Source: an uncultured Croceitalea sp.
GTDB taxonomy: Bacteria; Bacteroidota; Bacteroidia; Flavobacteriales; Flavobacteriaceae
Reading direction: 5' to 3'
Assembly: GCA_947499565.1 (NCBI GenBank)
Contig: CANMOV010000003.1
Span: forward strand, 663,981 to 727,980
DNA: 64,000 bases
Part shown: positions 44,082-53,288 of the stretch, one piece after another
Layout of the letters: every line of letters begins with the position of its first letter
How positions within the stretch are numbered: position 1 is the first letter of the stretch
Translations under genes and position numbers: made by a program
Notes under the pieces: model-generated
Told to the model about the DNA's origin: nothing
Databases searched by the model: none
Seen by the model: the letters and a program-made list of their open reading frames with translations, nothing else

Positions 44082-45202
44082 TATTCTACTTCGTTTGATC
44101 CTTCAATAATGCCAAGTCGCTTAGCTCTTGCTTCCCAGTTTTTTCTAGCTAACACCTGTAAATCTTCAACATGGTCACTCTCATCCATAATTTCTAAGCC
44201 AAGTAAGGTTTCTATTACGTCTTCCATGGTGACAATTCCACTAACCGAACCATATTCGTCTACCACCAATGAAATATGTTCTTTCTTTTCAACGAATTTT
44301 TCAAATAAGTCAGGGATTGGTTTATCTCGATTAGTAACTAAAATTTCTCTCTTAATAGTCCCAAGAGTTTTTCCTCCATTTTTATTTATGATGGCCTCTA
44401 ACAATTCATCCTTAAGGAAAAACCCTGTGATGTTATCAGCTCTATCTTTAAAAACAGGTATTCTGGAAAAACGAAACGGGCGGTTGTTGTCAAAAAATTC
44501 TTGGATTAGCGTATCCTCCGAAGCTATTTTCATTACGGTTCTTGGTGTCATCACATCTTTAGCCTCAATTTCATTAAATGTCAAAAGATTTCGTATTACT
44601 TTTGATTCTGACTCTTGAAAAACTCCTTCTTCTTCAGCAATATCTGTCATCGCCGTAAAATCTTCTTTGCTAAAAACGCTCCCATGATGTCCTTTACCGC
44701 CTACTAATTTTGTGAAGAGCTGCAGTATCCACAATAAACCAGTCCATTTCATAAAAAAGACCATAGCTTTTAGTGCTTTTGCAGTAAAGTTTGATAATTG
44801 TTTCCAGTAAGTTGCTCCAATAGTTTTTGGAATAATTTCAGAAGCAACCAAAATCAGAATTGTCATTATGGTAGAAACAACACCAACCATAAGGTCTTCT
44901 GTAAATTCTATCCCTAGAATAGATCTAGTGGTATTACCATATAATTCTACATAGGCTACTTTTGCTTGCACCCCAACCAAAATTGCACCAACCGTATGAG
45001 CAATTGTATTTAGGGTAAGAATAGCAATTAAAGGTTTGTCTACATCCTTTTTCATTTCTTCTAACGCAACTGCATAAGCTTTACCTTCTTGCTTTTTTAC
45101 ATTTAAAAAAGTTGGCGTAATGCTTAAAAGAACAGCTTCAAGAATAGAGCATAGAAATGAAAAGAAAATTGAAATTAAAGCATAAAAAATGAGGAGACCC
45201 AT
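44081..45202 (-). CDS. CNNM/HlyC-type membrane protein with CBS domains
   Basis: 373 residues. A DUF21/CNNM membrane domain is about 1-175, with four hydrophobic segments and ASEIIPKTIGATYW. Two CBS domains follow (about 205-335; VMTPRTVMKIA, GIVTMEDVIETLLG). It ends soon after the second CBS, so the FAD-like CorC_HlyC tail common in relatives is absent. Relatives export Mg2+ or act on divalent metals. It is upstream of and coupled to ogt. Confidence 0.88.
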   Translation of the reverse strand: MGLLIFYALISIFFSFLCSILEAVLLSITPTFLNVKKQEGKAYAVALEEMKKDVDKPLIAILTLNTIAHTVGAILVGVQAKVAYVELYGNTTRSILGIEFTEDLMVGVVSTIMTILILVASEIIPKTIGATYWKQLSNFTAKALKAMVFFMKWTGLLWILQLFTKLVGGKGHHGSVFSKEDFTAMTDIAEEEGVFQESESKVIRNLLTFNEIEAKDVMTPRTVMKIASEDTLIQEFFDNNRPFRFSRIPVFKDRADNITGFFLKDELLEAIINKNGGKTLGTIKREILVTNRDKPIPDLFEKFVEKKEHISLVVDEYGSVSGIVTMEDVIETLLGLEIMDESDHVEDLQVLARKNWEARAKRLGIIEGSNEVE

Positions 45203-45245
45203 AATAATATCTAGTTGATACTAAAGTAATGATTCGTTCTTAAAT

Positions 45246-46505
45246 TTACTGAATCACACTATAAAATATATCTTGAAGTGCAACTCTAATATTAAGTTCA
45301 TACAACTTTCGATGGCTTCTATTGGGATAGACTCGATTAGATAGAAAAATAAATACCAATTGGTTTTTTGCGTCTGCCCATACAAAAGTACCTGTAAATC
45401 CGGAGTGTCCAAAGCTATTTGGACTTGCTTTAGGGGAGGGATATGCTTGCGAACTCTGTAAAGAATCATTCCCTAAAAGCGGTTTATCAAAGCCAAGTCC
45501 TCTTCTATTTTCATTTTTTGTATAATGCGCTTTGGCAAATTCTTTTACTATAGGTTCAGAAATGTATCTTTTGCCATTTAAGGTGCCATAATTTTGATAC
45601 ATGAGCATTATCTTGCTTAAATCATCAGCTGTTCCAAACAAACCTGCATTGCCAGAAACACCGCCAAGCAAAGCAGCATTTTCATCGTGAACATATCCTT
45701 TTACTAAACTTTTTCTAAATAAGGTGTCTATTTCGGTTGGAACAATAGAATTTGGATATTCCTTTTCAGTTGGATTAAACCCTAAATTTTTGCAACCTAA
45801 AGGAGTATAAAATTCCTGTTGTAAATATTGTTCGTAGGACTTACCTGTAATATTAGAGATTATTTCTGGGAACAATAAAAAAGGCAAACCAGAATATATG
45901 TATTTTTTATCAGGAGAAACTTTAGAACGATTGATGATACGATATATCTTGTTTTTAAATCTATTCTTTATATAAATTCCATCATATGCTTTTTGATTAA
46001 ATCCGACTTCCGATTTTTTCTTGACAAACCTTTTTTTAAGTCTTCCATCCTTGCTAACATTATTTAAAAAAACGATATAAGGAACTAAACCCGCTTGGTG
46101 ACTTAAAATTTCCCTTAAAGTTAGCTGTTGCTTATCCTTCTTCTTTTTCCAAGGTTTCCAATAATTACTAAAAGGAGTATCTAAGTTCAATTTTCCTTCA
46201 TCTACCAGTTTCATCAAAGCAGGTAATGGTCCTATGATTTTAGTTACAGATGCTAAATCATAAACATCTGTTTTGGACACAGCTATTTTATTCTGATAGG
46301 TGTGAAAGCCATAGGTATGATGAAAAACAATACTGTCTTTATGAGCAACTAAAATTTGCGCTCCTGGAAACGCCTCTTGCTTAATGGCAAAAGCTATTAT
46401 AGAATCTACTTTTTTGGTTAGAACGCTGTCACTAAATGAATTTTGCGCCCAACAGCTTAGGCAAATAAGAAAACTAAACAAGGAGGTTAAATGGGAAGCT
46501 TTCAA
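45246..46505 (-). CDS. Serine hydrolase of the class C beta-lactamase fold
   Basis: 419 residues with an N-terminal signal (LICLSCWAQ: either signal peptidase I at AQ or a lipobox LSC). The SxxK motif is SVTK (in DLASVTKIIG, near 90), a Tyr motif is IYSGLPF near 205 and FGHSGFTGT is the third box. The pattern is close to surface peptidase-like proteins often placed next to a glycoside hydrolase 3 domain. It lies 22 bp after hemB on the same strand and may be co-transcribed. The substrate is unknown. Confidence 0.85.
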   Translation of the reverse strand: MKASHLTSLFSFLICLSCWAQNSFSDSVLTKKVDSIIAFAIKQEAFPGAQILVAHKDSIVFHHTYGFHTYQNKIAVSKTDVYDLASVTKIIGPLPALMKLVDEGKLNLDTPFSNYWKPWKKKKDKQQLTLREILSHQAGLVPYIVFLNNVSKDGRLKKRFVKKKSEVGFNQKAYDGIYIKNRFKNKIYRIINRSKVSPDKKYIYSGLPFLLFPEIISNITGKSYEQYLQQEFYTPLGCKNLGFNPTEKEYPNSIVPTEIDTLFRKSLVKGYVHDENAALLGGVSGNAGLFGTADDLSKIMLMYQNYGTLNGKRYISEPIVKEFAKAHYTKNENRRGLGFDKPLLGNDSLQSSQAYPSPKASPNSFGHSGFTGTFVWADAKNQLVFIFLSNRVYPNRSHRKLYELNIRVALQDIFYSVIQ

Positions 46506-46527
46506 GTATTAAAGAATAGTTGTTGAA

Positions 46528-47517
46528 CTATCCTAAGATACGTATAAAGTCTTTTGCAAAGTAGCTCGCTATAATATTAGCGCCAGCTCTTTTTATAGCC
46601 AAAAGTTGTTCCATCAGCACCGCATCATGGTCCAACCATCCCTTTTCGGCTGCTGCTTTAAGCATTGCGTATTCACCAGAAACTTGATACACGGCCACCG
46701 GAACATCTACCTCGTTTTTTACTTCACGAACAATATCTAAATAGCATAGCCCTGGTTTTACCATAACAATATCTGCACCCTCATCAATATCTTGCTGCAC
46801 TTCTTTTATAGCTTCAAACCGATTTGCGGAATCCATCTGGTAGGTCCTTTTATCCTTAGGCACATTTTTAATAGCTACAGGAGCAGAGTCTAGAGCATCT
46901 CTGAATGGACCGTAAAAGGCACTGGCATATTTAGCAGAATAACTCATGATTCCTGTATCCTGAAAACCTTCATCTTCCAAAGCTTCCCGGATAGTAAGTA
47001 TACGACCATCCATCATATCACTAGGGGCAACAAAATCTGCTCCAGCAGTTGCATGTGAGATACTCATTTCAGCTAGTACCTCGCAAGTTTCATCATTAAG
47101 AATTTGACCTTCAGCTACAATACCATCATGACCATAAGATGAAAATGGGTCTAGTGCTACATCTGTCATGACCAACATTTCTGGACAAGCATTCTTTACT
47201 GTTTTAATGGCACGTTGCATTAAACCATCTGGGTTTAAAGCTTCTGTTCCCTTGTTATCTTTTAAATTGTCATCAACTTTCACAAAAAGTAAAATGGCGC
47301 AAAGTCCCATCCCCCATAAATCCTTCACTTCTTTTTCAAGAACATCAAGACTCATTCGATAATAATTTGGCATTGATGCTATTTCTTCTTTTATGCCTTT
47401 GCCTTCTACTACAAAAAGAGGTACTAGAAAGTCGCTTGGTGTAATTATAGTTTCTCGAACTAAATGTCGGATAGCTTCTGAAGTTCTTAATCTTCTATTT
47501 CTAATGAGTGGGTACAT
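46528..47517 (-). CDS. hemB: Porphobilinogen synthase, Mg-type
   Basis: 329 residues. It joins two 5-aminolaevulinate to porphobilinogen. The Schiff-base lysines are in MSYSAKYASAFYGPFR and VMVKPGLCYLD. The metal site reads DVALDPFSSYGHDG, without the three cysteines of the zinc form, so it should be Mg-dependent. It follows the IVS-like unit, which separates it from phzF and the rest of the hem operon. Confidence 0.96.
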   Translation of the reverse strand: MYPLIRNRRLRTSEAIRHLVRETIITPSDFLVPLFVVEGKGIKEEIASMPNYYRMSLDVLEKEVKDLWGMGLCAILLFVKVDDNLKDNKGTEALNPDGLMQRAIKTVKNACPEMLVMTDVALDPFSSYGHDGIVAEGQILNDETCEVLAEMSISHATAGADFVAPSDMMDGRILTIREALEDEGFQDTGIMSYSAKYASAFYGPFRDALDSAPVAIKNVPKDKRTYQMDSANRFEAIKEVQQDIDEGADIVMVKPGLCYLDIVREVKNEVDVPVAVYQVSGEYAMLKAAAEKGWLDHDAVLMEQLLAIKRAGANIIASYFAKDFIRILG

Positions 47518-47521
47518 TTCT

Positions 47522-47938
47522 TTAGTTTTAAGTATAAAGCTTTAAGCTTTAAAGCGATTTTTTGATAGTTTTTATTAAAGCAGCTAACATTTTTTTAATT
47601 TCATCGATTTCCGATAGCAACAGATTTGACTTTTCTTCTTTGATAAAACCTAGCTCTTTTGATACTAAAATTAGATAATCTAATTCATATGCTGATCCTG
47701 ATGAAATATATAGAAAGCGAACAAGTTCTTTTTGGGTTTCTCTACCGCAACCCTCTGCAATATTTGTTGGGATTGATAACACGGCTCTATTTATTTACGA
47801 CACCAAGCCAAATAGCTCTGATTTAGGATATGTTTGAGTTAAAGAATAAATAGTAACAACAAGCTTATGCGAACGTTTCCAAACTTGGTAGTTTTTATAG
47901 TTGGTCATAATAACTTAAAGCTTTAAACTTATAACTAA
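47522..47938. mobile_element. IVS-like unit: four-helix-bundle gene between terminal inverted repeats
   Basis: A 25-nt sequence at 47522-47546 returns inverted at 47914-47938 with 23 of 25 identical (core TAAAGCTTTAAG; mismatches at positions 7 and 13). Between them lies only one reading frame, a four-helix-bundle (S23-type) gene. The unit fills the space from 4 bp past the hemB start to 4 bp before the phzF stop, in an otherwise tight hem operon. Terminal repeats around an S23 gene are known from intervening sequences in 23S rRNA; here no rRNA is near. No target duplication is clear. Confidence 0.55.
47549..47908 (-). pseudogene. Four-helix-bundle (S23/IVS-type) protein gene with in-frame ochre
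   Basis: From ATG 47908 the frame gives MTNYKNYQVWKRSHKLVVTI, reaches TAA at codon 38 (47797-47795), and continues open with INRAVLSIPTNIAEGCGRE to the stop at 47549; 119 codons in all. In relatives the segment is SQIxRAxxSIPxNIAEG, so the stop replaces Gln (CAA to TAA). The rest of the frame, including the SGSAYELDYLI helix, is intact. The family includes the protein of 23S rRNA intervening sequences and Avd of diversity-generating retroelements. A GTG at 47782 could still start a 77-residue fragment. Confidence 0.8.
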
Positions 47939-47941
47939 GAG

Positions 47942-48730
47942 CTACACCTCTATTTCTCCAATTAAATAAGGAACCGCTTTCCCTGAAATTTTAACGCGCT
48001 CTCCTAAATACTCGCAAACAAGGTCTCCACCTCTTTTAGAAAGTTGTTTGGCTGTCATTTCTGTTTTTCCAAAAACTTTAGACCAATAGGGAGTCATTGT
48101 AGTATGTGCAGAACCAGTAACGGGGTCTTCTGGGATACCGCATTGCGGAGCAAAAAAGCGAGATACAAAATCTACTTTATCCCCAGGTGCAGAAACGATT
48201 ATTCCACGGCAATCTAATTTGTCTAATAAAGTGAAATTTGGTTCTATCTGTTCAATTTCTTCCTGTGAATTGTAGATTAAAAGGTAGTCTGTCTTGCCTT
48301 TTATGGTACGTTCAGGTGTTAAACCTATAGCTTTATTAATCTCTGTATTTCCTTGAATAGCAACTATTTTGTCGGATGGAAAATCCATAACCATATAATT
48401 ATCATTGGCTTTTTGAACAAGAAGTTCACCACTGCGTGGAGAATAAAAACGAATGGTATTTTCTATATGGCCATGATAATTATAAAGCACATATGCTGAT
48501 GCTAAAGTGGCATGACCACATAAGTCAACTTCTGTTTCAGGGGTAAACCACCGCAGTTCATAAGTTGCATTTTTTTGTACAATGAAAGCAGTTTCCGCAA
48601 GGTTGTTCTCTTGCGCAATTTTTTGCATTAATTGTGTGTCTATCCATTCATCTAGAATGCAAACCGCTGCGGGATTTCCACCAAAAACATGGTCCGTAAA
48701 AGCATCTATCTGGTAAATCTTCAATTTCAT
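47942..48730 (-). CDS. PhzF-family isomerase
   Basis: 262 residues, two similar halves of the diaminopimelate-epimerase fold. Marks are GGNPAAVCIL (about 18-27), the catalytic Glu in NNLAETAFI (about 45), DLCGHATLAS (about 70-79) and CGIPEDPVTGSAH in the second half. PhzF isomerises a phenazine precursor in Pseudomonas; most homologues have unknown substrates, and no phenazine genes are present here. It is 16 bp after hemF, inside the haem operon. Confidence 0.88.
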   Translation of the reverse strand: MKLKIYQIDAFTDHVFGGNPAAVCILDEWIDTQLMQKIAQENNLAETAFIVQKNATYELRWFTPETEVDLCGHATLASAYVLYNYHGHIENTIRFYSPRSGELLVQKANDNYMVMDFPSDKIVAIQGNTEINKAIGLTPERTIKGKTDYLLIYNSQEEIEQIEPNFTLLDKLDCRGIIVSAPGDKVDFVSRFFAPQCGIPEDPVTGSAHTTMTPYWSKVFGKTEMTAKQLSKRGGDLVCEYLGERVKISGKAVPYLIGEIEV

Positions 48731-48746
48731 ATTATAAAACTAAGCA

Positions 48747-49649
48747 TTAAACCCATTCTTTTGGATTTTTAAGAACATTCACTAATTTTTCTTCCGCACT
48801 GCCTTTTTCAGGATGATAATCATATTTCCACTGTACATTAGGAGGTAAGCTCATTAAAATACTTTCAATACGCCCATTAGTTTTTAAGCCAAATAAGGTT
48901 CCTTTATCATGAACTAGGTTAAATTCTACATATCGACCACGTCTAATTTCTTGCCAATTACGTTGTGTTTTATTGTATTCCAGGTCTTTGCGTTTTGTAA
49001 CAATAGGAACATAACTTTCTAAAAAACTATCTCCAACAGCTGTAACAAAATCATACCAGTCCTCAATGCTTGTTTCATTATTAGTTTTACAATAATCAAA
49101 AAAGAGACCGCCAATGCCGCGTGCTTCGTTGCGATGAGCATTCCAGAAATAAGTATCGCAGCGTTCTTTATAGGTTTGATAAAAGTCTGGATTGTGTTTA
49201 TCACAGGCTTGCTTGCATACTTGATGAAAATGATGCGCATCGTCTTCAAAAAGATAATATGGGGTTAAATCTTGACCACCACCAAACCATTGGTCTACTA
49301 ATGTGCCGGCTTTGTCATACATTTCAAAATAGCGCCAATTAGCGTGAACAGTTGGGACCATTGGGTTTTTAGGATGCAGGACTAGGCTTAACCCACAGGC
49401 AAAAAAATCGGCATCTTTAACACCAAAATAGTTCTGCATACTTTCCGGTAAAGCACCATGAACGGCGGAAATGTTTACGCCTCCTTTTTCAAATACATTA
49501 CCGTTCTCGATAACTCGAGTTTTACCACCACCACCTTCAGGTCTTTTCCAGATGTCTTCTCGGAATTTTGCTTTACCATCTATTTCTTCCAATTTCGAAG
49601 TAATTGTATTCTGCAACTGTTCTATGTACTTGTAGAATTTATCTTTCAT
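48747..49649 (-). CDS. hemF: Oxygen-dependent coproporphyrinogen III oxidase
   Basis: 300 residues. Marks are KGGVNISAVHG, FGGGQDLTPYYLF, the RGIGGLFFDY segment, RRGRYVEFNLVHDKGT and GRIESILMSLPP near the end. It decarboxylates two propionates of coproporphyrinogen III, using O2. Full length. The oxygen-using form shows that haem is made aerobically. It is 2 bp after the DUF6973 gene. Confidence 0.96.
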   Translation of the reverse strand: MKDKFYKYIEQLQNTITSKLEEIDGKAKFREDIWKRPEGGGGKTRVIENGNVFEKGGVNISAVHGALPESMQNYFGVKDADFFACGLSLVLHPKNPMVPTVHANWRYFEMYDKAGTLVDQWFGGGQDLTPYYLFEDDAHHFHQVCKQACDKHNPDFYQTYKERCDTYFWNAHRNEARGIGGLFFDYCKTNNETSIEDWYDFVTAVGDSFLESYVPIVTKRKDLEYNKTQRNWQEIRRGRYVEFNLVHDKGTLFGLKTNGRIESILMSLPPNVQWKYDYHPEKGSAEEKLVNVLKNPKEWV

Positions 49650-49651
49650 AA

Positions 49652-50140
49652 TTATTCCGTTAAATGGACTAATGTGGATTGATGCTTTTTAAGCAATGTT
49701 TGTTTTGTAATTTTTATTGAATTTTTCGTCATTTCTAAAAGCAAAGCAATGACTACTTCAATTGGACTTTCTTTGCGTTCTATAAAAACTGTTCTCCCAA
49801 CTTTATTATTATGAAAATCCATTTTGCGGGCCATATCTCTATTCCTAAACGCATTTTCGTGCCAATCTGTAATATTTTTGGTCCACTTTATAAGTGTTTT
49901 GGTATTTCTAGACCATTTGGTACATTTTTTTGCTATTAAGTAGTTCCAAAAAGCATGTCTAAAGGCATTGGCGGGGGTATTTTTATAATGTAATCTTCCA
50001 AAGTATTCCGTAGAAATAGAAAGACATTCCTTAGTTGCATTTAGCGTTGGAAGAATAAAAAGAGGATTGCTAAAACCAAGCTTAAAGAGCTGCCAGAAAC
50101 TTTTAAAATTAATTCGCCTGAGTGTTTTAAAGAGATTCAT
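49652..50140 (-). CDS. DUF6973-like protein
   Basis: 162 residues, basic, no clear signal or membrane span. A conserved-looking core is TPANAFRHAFWNYLIAKKC and WHENAFRNRDMARKMDFHNN, with His and Asn/Asp spaced as in a metal or lipid hydrolase-like helical bundle; I believe it belongs to DUF6973. The function is unknown. It stands in the haem operon, 5 bp after the acetyltransferase and 2 bp before hemF. Confidence 0.65.
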   Translation of the reverse strand: MNLFKTLRRINFKSFWQLFKLGFSNPLFILPTLNATKECLSISTEYFGRLHYKNTPANAFRHAFWNYLIAKKCTKWSRNTKTLIKWTKNITDWHENAFRNRDMARKMDFHNNKVGRTVFIERKESPIEVVIALLLEMTKNSIKITKQTLLKKHQSTLVHLTE

Positions 50141-50145
50141 TTGAC

Positions 50146-50685
50146 TTAGCTTTTTCTATAAAGTTCATAAAGCTCCATATCAACGAATTCTCCATTTGGC
50201 ATTTGGTGCACTTTTGGCACTATTTTTTGCCAAATGAATTTATTTTTCTCCGCTACTTTTTTGCTGGCTATGTTAGTGTGATGAACAATTATTTGTAAGG
50301 TATTTAGATTTGCCTTATTAAAAGACCATCTTACAATCTTGTCTACCAGCTTTGTCATTAAACCTTTTCCTGCATACTCATAACCTATACAGTAGGCTAA
50401 CTCTCCTTGACCCTCTACTTTTTTTAATTCTTTTACATAAACAAGACCAATAATAGTCCTATCGGTATTTTCTTTTACAGTAAATAGAAATTCCTCCTTT
50501 GCATGGAACTCTTTTACTTTTTTAGCAACAAAAAGTTCGGATAAGGTGGGATTTAAATTTTCTCTTAAAGTCCCTGGAAAGAAATCTGCAAATCTATCTG
50601 CATTTGAAACCATAAAATTGCATAACCGCCAAGCATCTTTCTCTTGGATAGGGCTTATACTATAGTTTTCAAAATCAATTTGCAT
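50146..50685 (-). CDS. GNAT-family N-acetyltransferase, RimJ/RimL-like
   Basis: 179 residues. The start YSISPIQEKDAWRLCNF, the central ELAYCIGYEYAGKGLMTKLV (the acetyl-CoA loop is YAGKGLM, Q/RxxGxG/A type) and the late TNIASKKVAEKNKFIWQKI follow the RimJ/L pattern, enzymes that acetylate protein N-termini. The target is unknown. It is in the hem operon, 21 bp after hemE. Confidence 0.85.
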   Translation of the reverse strand: MQIDFENYSISPIQEKDAWRLCNFMVSNADRFADFFPGTLRENLNPTLSELFVAKKVKEFHAKEEFLFTVKENTDRTIIGLVYVKELKKVEGQGELAYCIGYEYAGKGLMTKLVDKIVRWSFNKANLNTLQIIVHHTNIASKKVAEKNKFIWQKIVPKVHQMPNGEFVDMELYELYRKS

Positions 50686-50706
50686 ACTGCTCCTCTTTAA
50701 AATATG

Positions 50707-51732
50707 CTACACGGTATATTCTTTTACTGCTTCTATAAAGGCTCCAGCATTTTCAATAGGAATATTTGGCAAAATACCATGACCTAAATTTACAATGTAA
50801 TTGTCCTTGCCAAATTCAGTAATCATTTGGTGTACCATCTTTTTGATTTCTGCAGGAGGAGATAGTAAACGGGATGGATCAAAATTACCTTGTAAGGTAA
50901 TTTTACCACCGCTCAAATAACGGGCGTTTCGAGCAGAACATGTCCAATCTACTCCAAGCGCAGAAGCACCGGATTTGGCCATATCATTTAATGCAAACCA
51001 ACAGCCTTTTCCAAAAACAATAACGGGAGCTTCATCTTTTAAAGCATCTATAATCTGTTGAATGTATTTAAATGAAAATTCTTGATAATCTGTTGGAGAT
51101 AACATACCGCCCCAGGAATCAAAAACTTGAACTGCATTTACTCCAGCTTTTACTTTCTCTTTTAAATAGGCAATTGTGGTGTCTGTAATCTTTTGTAATA
51201 ATTTATGAGCTGCCACGGGCTGCGTAAAACAGAAGCCTTTTGCCAAATCAAAGTTCTTACTACCTTGTCCTTGTACGCAATAGCATAAAATAGTCCATGG
51301 AGAGCCAGCAAAACCTATTAGGGGAATGTCATTATTTAGTTTTTCCTTGGTCATTTTAATGGCATCCATGACATAACCTAAAGTTTCTTGAATATCTGGA
51401 ACAATAACTTGCTCAACATCTTTAGATTCCCTAATTGGTTTAGGTAAGTAGGGACCAAAATTTGGCTTCATCTCAACATCTATATTCATTGCCTGGGGAA
51501 TTACCAAAATATCGCTGAAAAGTATTGCTGCATCCATTCCGTATCTTCTTATTGGTTGTACGGTAATTTCTGATGCTAGCTCAGGAGTTTGACAACGGGT
51601 AAAGAAATCATATTTCTTTTTTATTTCCATAAATTCTGGGAGATATCGCCCTGCTTGGCGCATCATCCACACCGGAGGTCTAGCTACAGTTTCTCCTTTT
51701 AAAGCTCTTAAGAATAAATCGTTCTTAATCAT
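50707..51732 (-). CDS. hemE: Uroporphyrinogen decarboxylase
   Basis: 341 residues. The signature [17 protein letters not shown] is at about 17-33, and GFAGSPWTI and VFGKGCWF lie further on. It turns uroporphyrinogen III to coproporphyrinogen III without a cofactor. Its start overlaps the hemD stop by 8 bp, so the two are translated together. Confidence 0.96.
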   Translation of the reverse strand: MIKNDLFLRALKGETVARPPVWMMRQAGRYLPEFMEIKKKYDFFTRCQTPELASEITVQPIRRYGMDAAILFSDILVIPQAMNIDVEMKPNFGPYLPKPIRESKDVEQVIVPDIQETLGYVMDAIKMTKEKLNNDIPLIGFAGSPWTILCYCVQGQGSKNFDLAKGFCFTQPVAAHKLLQKITDTTIAYLKEKVKAGVNAVQVFDSWGGMLSPTDYQEFSFKYIQQIIDALKDEAPVIVFGKGCWFALNDMAKSGASALGVDWTCSARNARYLSGGKITLQGNFDPSRLLSPPAEIKKMVHQMITEFGKDNYIVNLGHGILPNIPIENAGAFIEAVKEYTV

Positions 51733-52390
51733 TACTTCTAAAATGTTTAATTGCTTGTACCAATACGTTTTCTATGGTTGGTTTATTTGCAATGATTACT
51801 TGGTTTGTATATTTTTTTACTTCTACTGCTGTAGTTTCGCCAATACAGAATGCCCAACTATTATTAAGTTGATTTTCTTCTACAAAACTTTGCACTCCGC
51901 TCGGACTAAAGAATAAAACCCCATCAAATACCCTACTGTACTCCTTGTAATTTAAATGTGTGTTATAACTGTGGACTTCTTTATACCGAATGTTATTTTT
52001 AATCAACATATCAAATAATTCTTGCCTTCTTAAGTTTCCCGAAAAAATCAAAAAAGAGCTTTTTTGATACTTTTTTTCGATATTTTGACCTAATTCTAAA
52101 GAGTTTTTCGCTATTTCTACAACTTTTAAGTCATTTTGTTCTAATAGGCTTTTTGTTTTTTCACCTACACAAAAAGCCTTTTCCTCTGTTAAATTTGACT
52201 TGCCCTTGTTCTTCAAAAAAGCATTAACCCCGTTTTGACTTGTAAACACGTAATAGTCAAAATTTTCATCAATTTCAAAAGGAAGGAACTCAATATGTAT
52301 AGCATTATATTCCACAAAGTTTTGATTTGCATTTAGTAGCAATTCTCTTTGTGAAGCTGACAATATTTTAGTGGATAGTATTGAGGCCAT
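51725..52390 (-). CDS. hemD: Uroporphyrinogen-III synthase
   Basis: 221 residues. HemD proteins share little sequence; support here is the [16 protein letters not shown] segment, the [13 protein letters not shown] and [11 protein letters not shown] segments of the second domain, the length, and the place between hemC and hemE. It closes hydroxymethylbilane with inversion of ring D. It overlaps hemC by 23 bp and hemE by 8 bp. Confidence 0.88.
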   Translation of the reverse strand: MASILSTKILSASQRELLLNANQNFVEYNAIHIEFLPFEIDENFDYYVFTSQNGVNAFLKNKGKSNLTEEKAFCVGEKTKSLLEQNDLKVVEIAKNSLELGQNIEKKYQKSSFLIFSGNLRRQELFDMLIKNNIRYKEVHSYNTHLNYKEYSRVFDGVLFFSPSGVQSFVEENQLNNSWAFCIGETTAVEVKKYTNQVIIANKPTIENVLVQAIKHFRSND

Positions 52391-53288
52391 CTTTTATACT
52401 TTCCATTAATTTACGCCCGCCATTATCTAAAATTTGAGTTGCACACTGCTTCCCGAAATTTTTAAAATCCTTTATAGCGCACTCTTTTTTAACCTCAAGT
52501 TTTTCTTGCCCATCTAAGGAATGTAAGCAACCTATAAAATATACTTTTCGGTTTTTTATTCTTGCTAAAGCCCCAATAGGAGCCGTACAACCACCTTCAA
52601 GAGTTCGTAAAAAATCACGTTCAATAGTAGTGCAGACATCACTTTCATGATGGTTTAGTACTGCAATCTTTTCTAATGTTTCTTTGTTTTTTTCGAGCCC
52701 AACAATAAGCATAGCTCCTTGTGCTGGCGCAGGAACCATCCAATCCAATTCTATAGCATCTTTAGGAAGTAATTTAATACGCTCTAATCCGGCTTTTGCA
52801 AAAATCGCCCCATTCCATCCATTTTCAATAAGCTTTAAAAGACGGGTATTTACGTTGCCCCGCAAATCTACTACTTGGTGTTCTGGATAACGATGCAGCC
52901 ATTGGGCTTTTCTACGCAAACTGCCAGTTGCTATAGTACCTTTTCCTTCTAAAAAGTCTGTCCCTAAATGCACAAGAATATCCTTGGAAGTAGCTCGTTC
53001 TAAAACAGCTGCTTTAGCAATTCCTGTAGGTAATTGTGTTGGCACATCTTTCATGGAATGCACCGCAATATCAATATCACCTTTCAACAAGGCAACGTCT
53101 AGAGTTTTAGTAAATATGCCTGTAATACCTAATTCGTAAAGTGGTTTGTCTAATACTAAATCCCCGGTAGATTTTACAGGAACCAATTGGGTGTTTAGCC
53201 CTATATTATCCAATTTTTGTTGAACAGTAGTGGCTTGCCAGAGCGCCAATTCGCTATCGCGCGTGCCTATGCGAATCACCTTACTCAT
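52368..53288 (-). CDS. hemC: Hydroxymethylbilane synthase (porphobilinogen deaminase)
   Basis: 306 residues. Opening IGTRDSELALWQA (about 6-18), HSMKDVPT, TGSLRRKAQWL, and the cofactor Cys in LEGGCTAPIGA (about 235-245), which holds the dipyrromethane. It joins four porphobilinogens into the linear tetrapyrrole. It overlaps hemA by 4 bp and hemD by 23 bp. Confidence 0.96.
   Translation of the reverse strand: MSKVIRIGTRDSELALWQATTVQQKLDNIGLNTQLVPVKSTGDLVLDKPLYELGITGIFTKTLDVALLKGDIDIAVHSMKDVPTQLPTGIAKAAVLERATSKDILVHLGTDFLEGKGTIATGSLRRKAQWLHRYPEHQVVDLRGNVNTRLLKLIENGWNGAIFAKAGLERIKLLPKDAIELDWMVPAPAQGAMLIVGLEKNKETLEKIAVLNHHESDVCTTIERDFLRTLEGGCTAPIGALARIKNRKVYFIGCLHSLDGQEKLEVKKECAIKDFKNFGKQCATQILDNGGRKLMESIKDGLNTIH

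Noticed and set aside
4312-47908. Reassigned TAA codon (TAA read as Gln)
   Set aside because: Two genes show TAA in place of Gln, but most other genes here end at TAA at the expected family length, so the code is standard.
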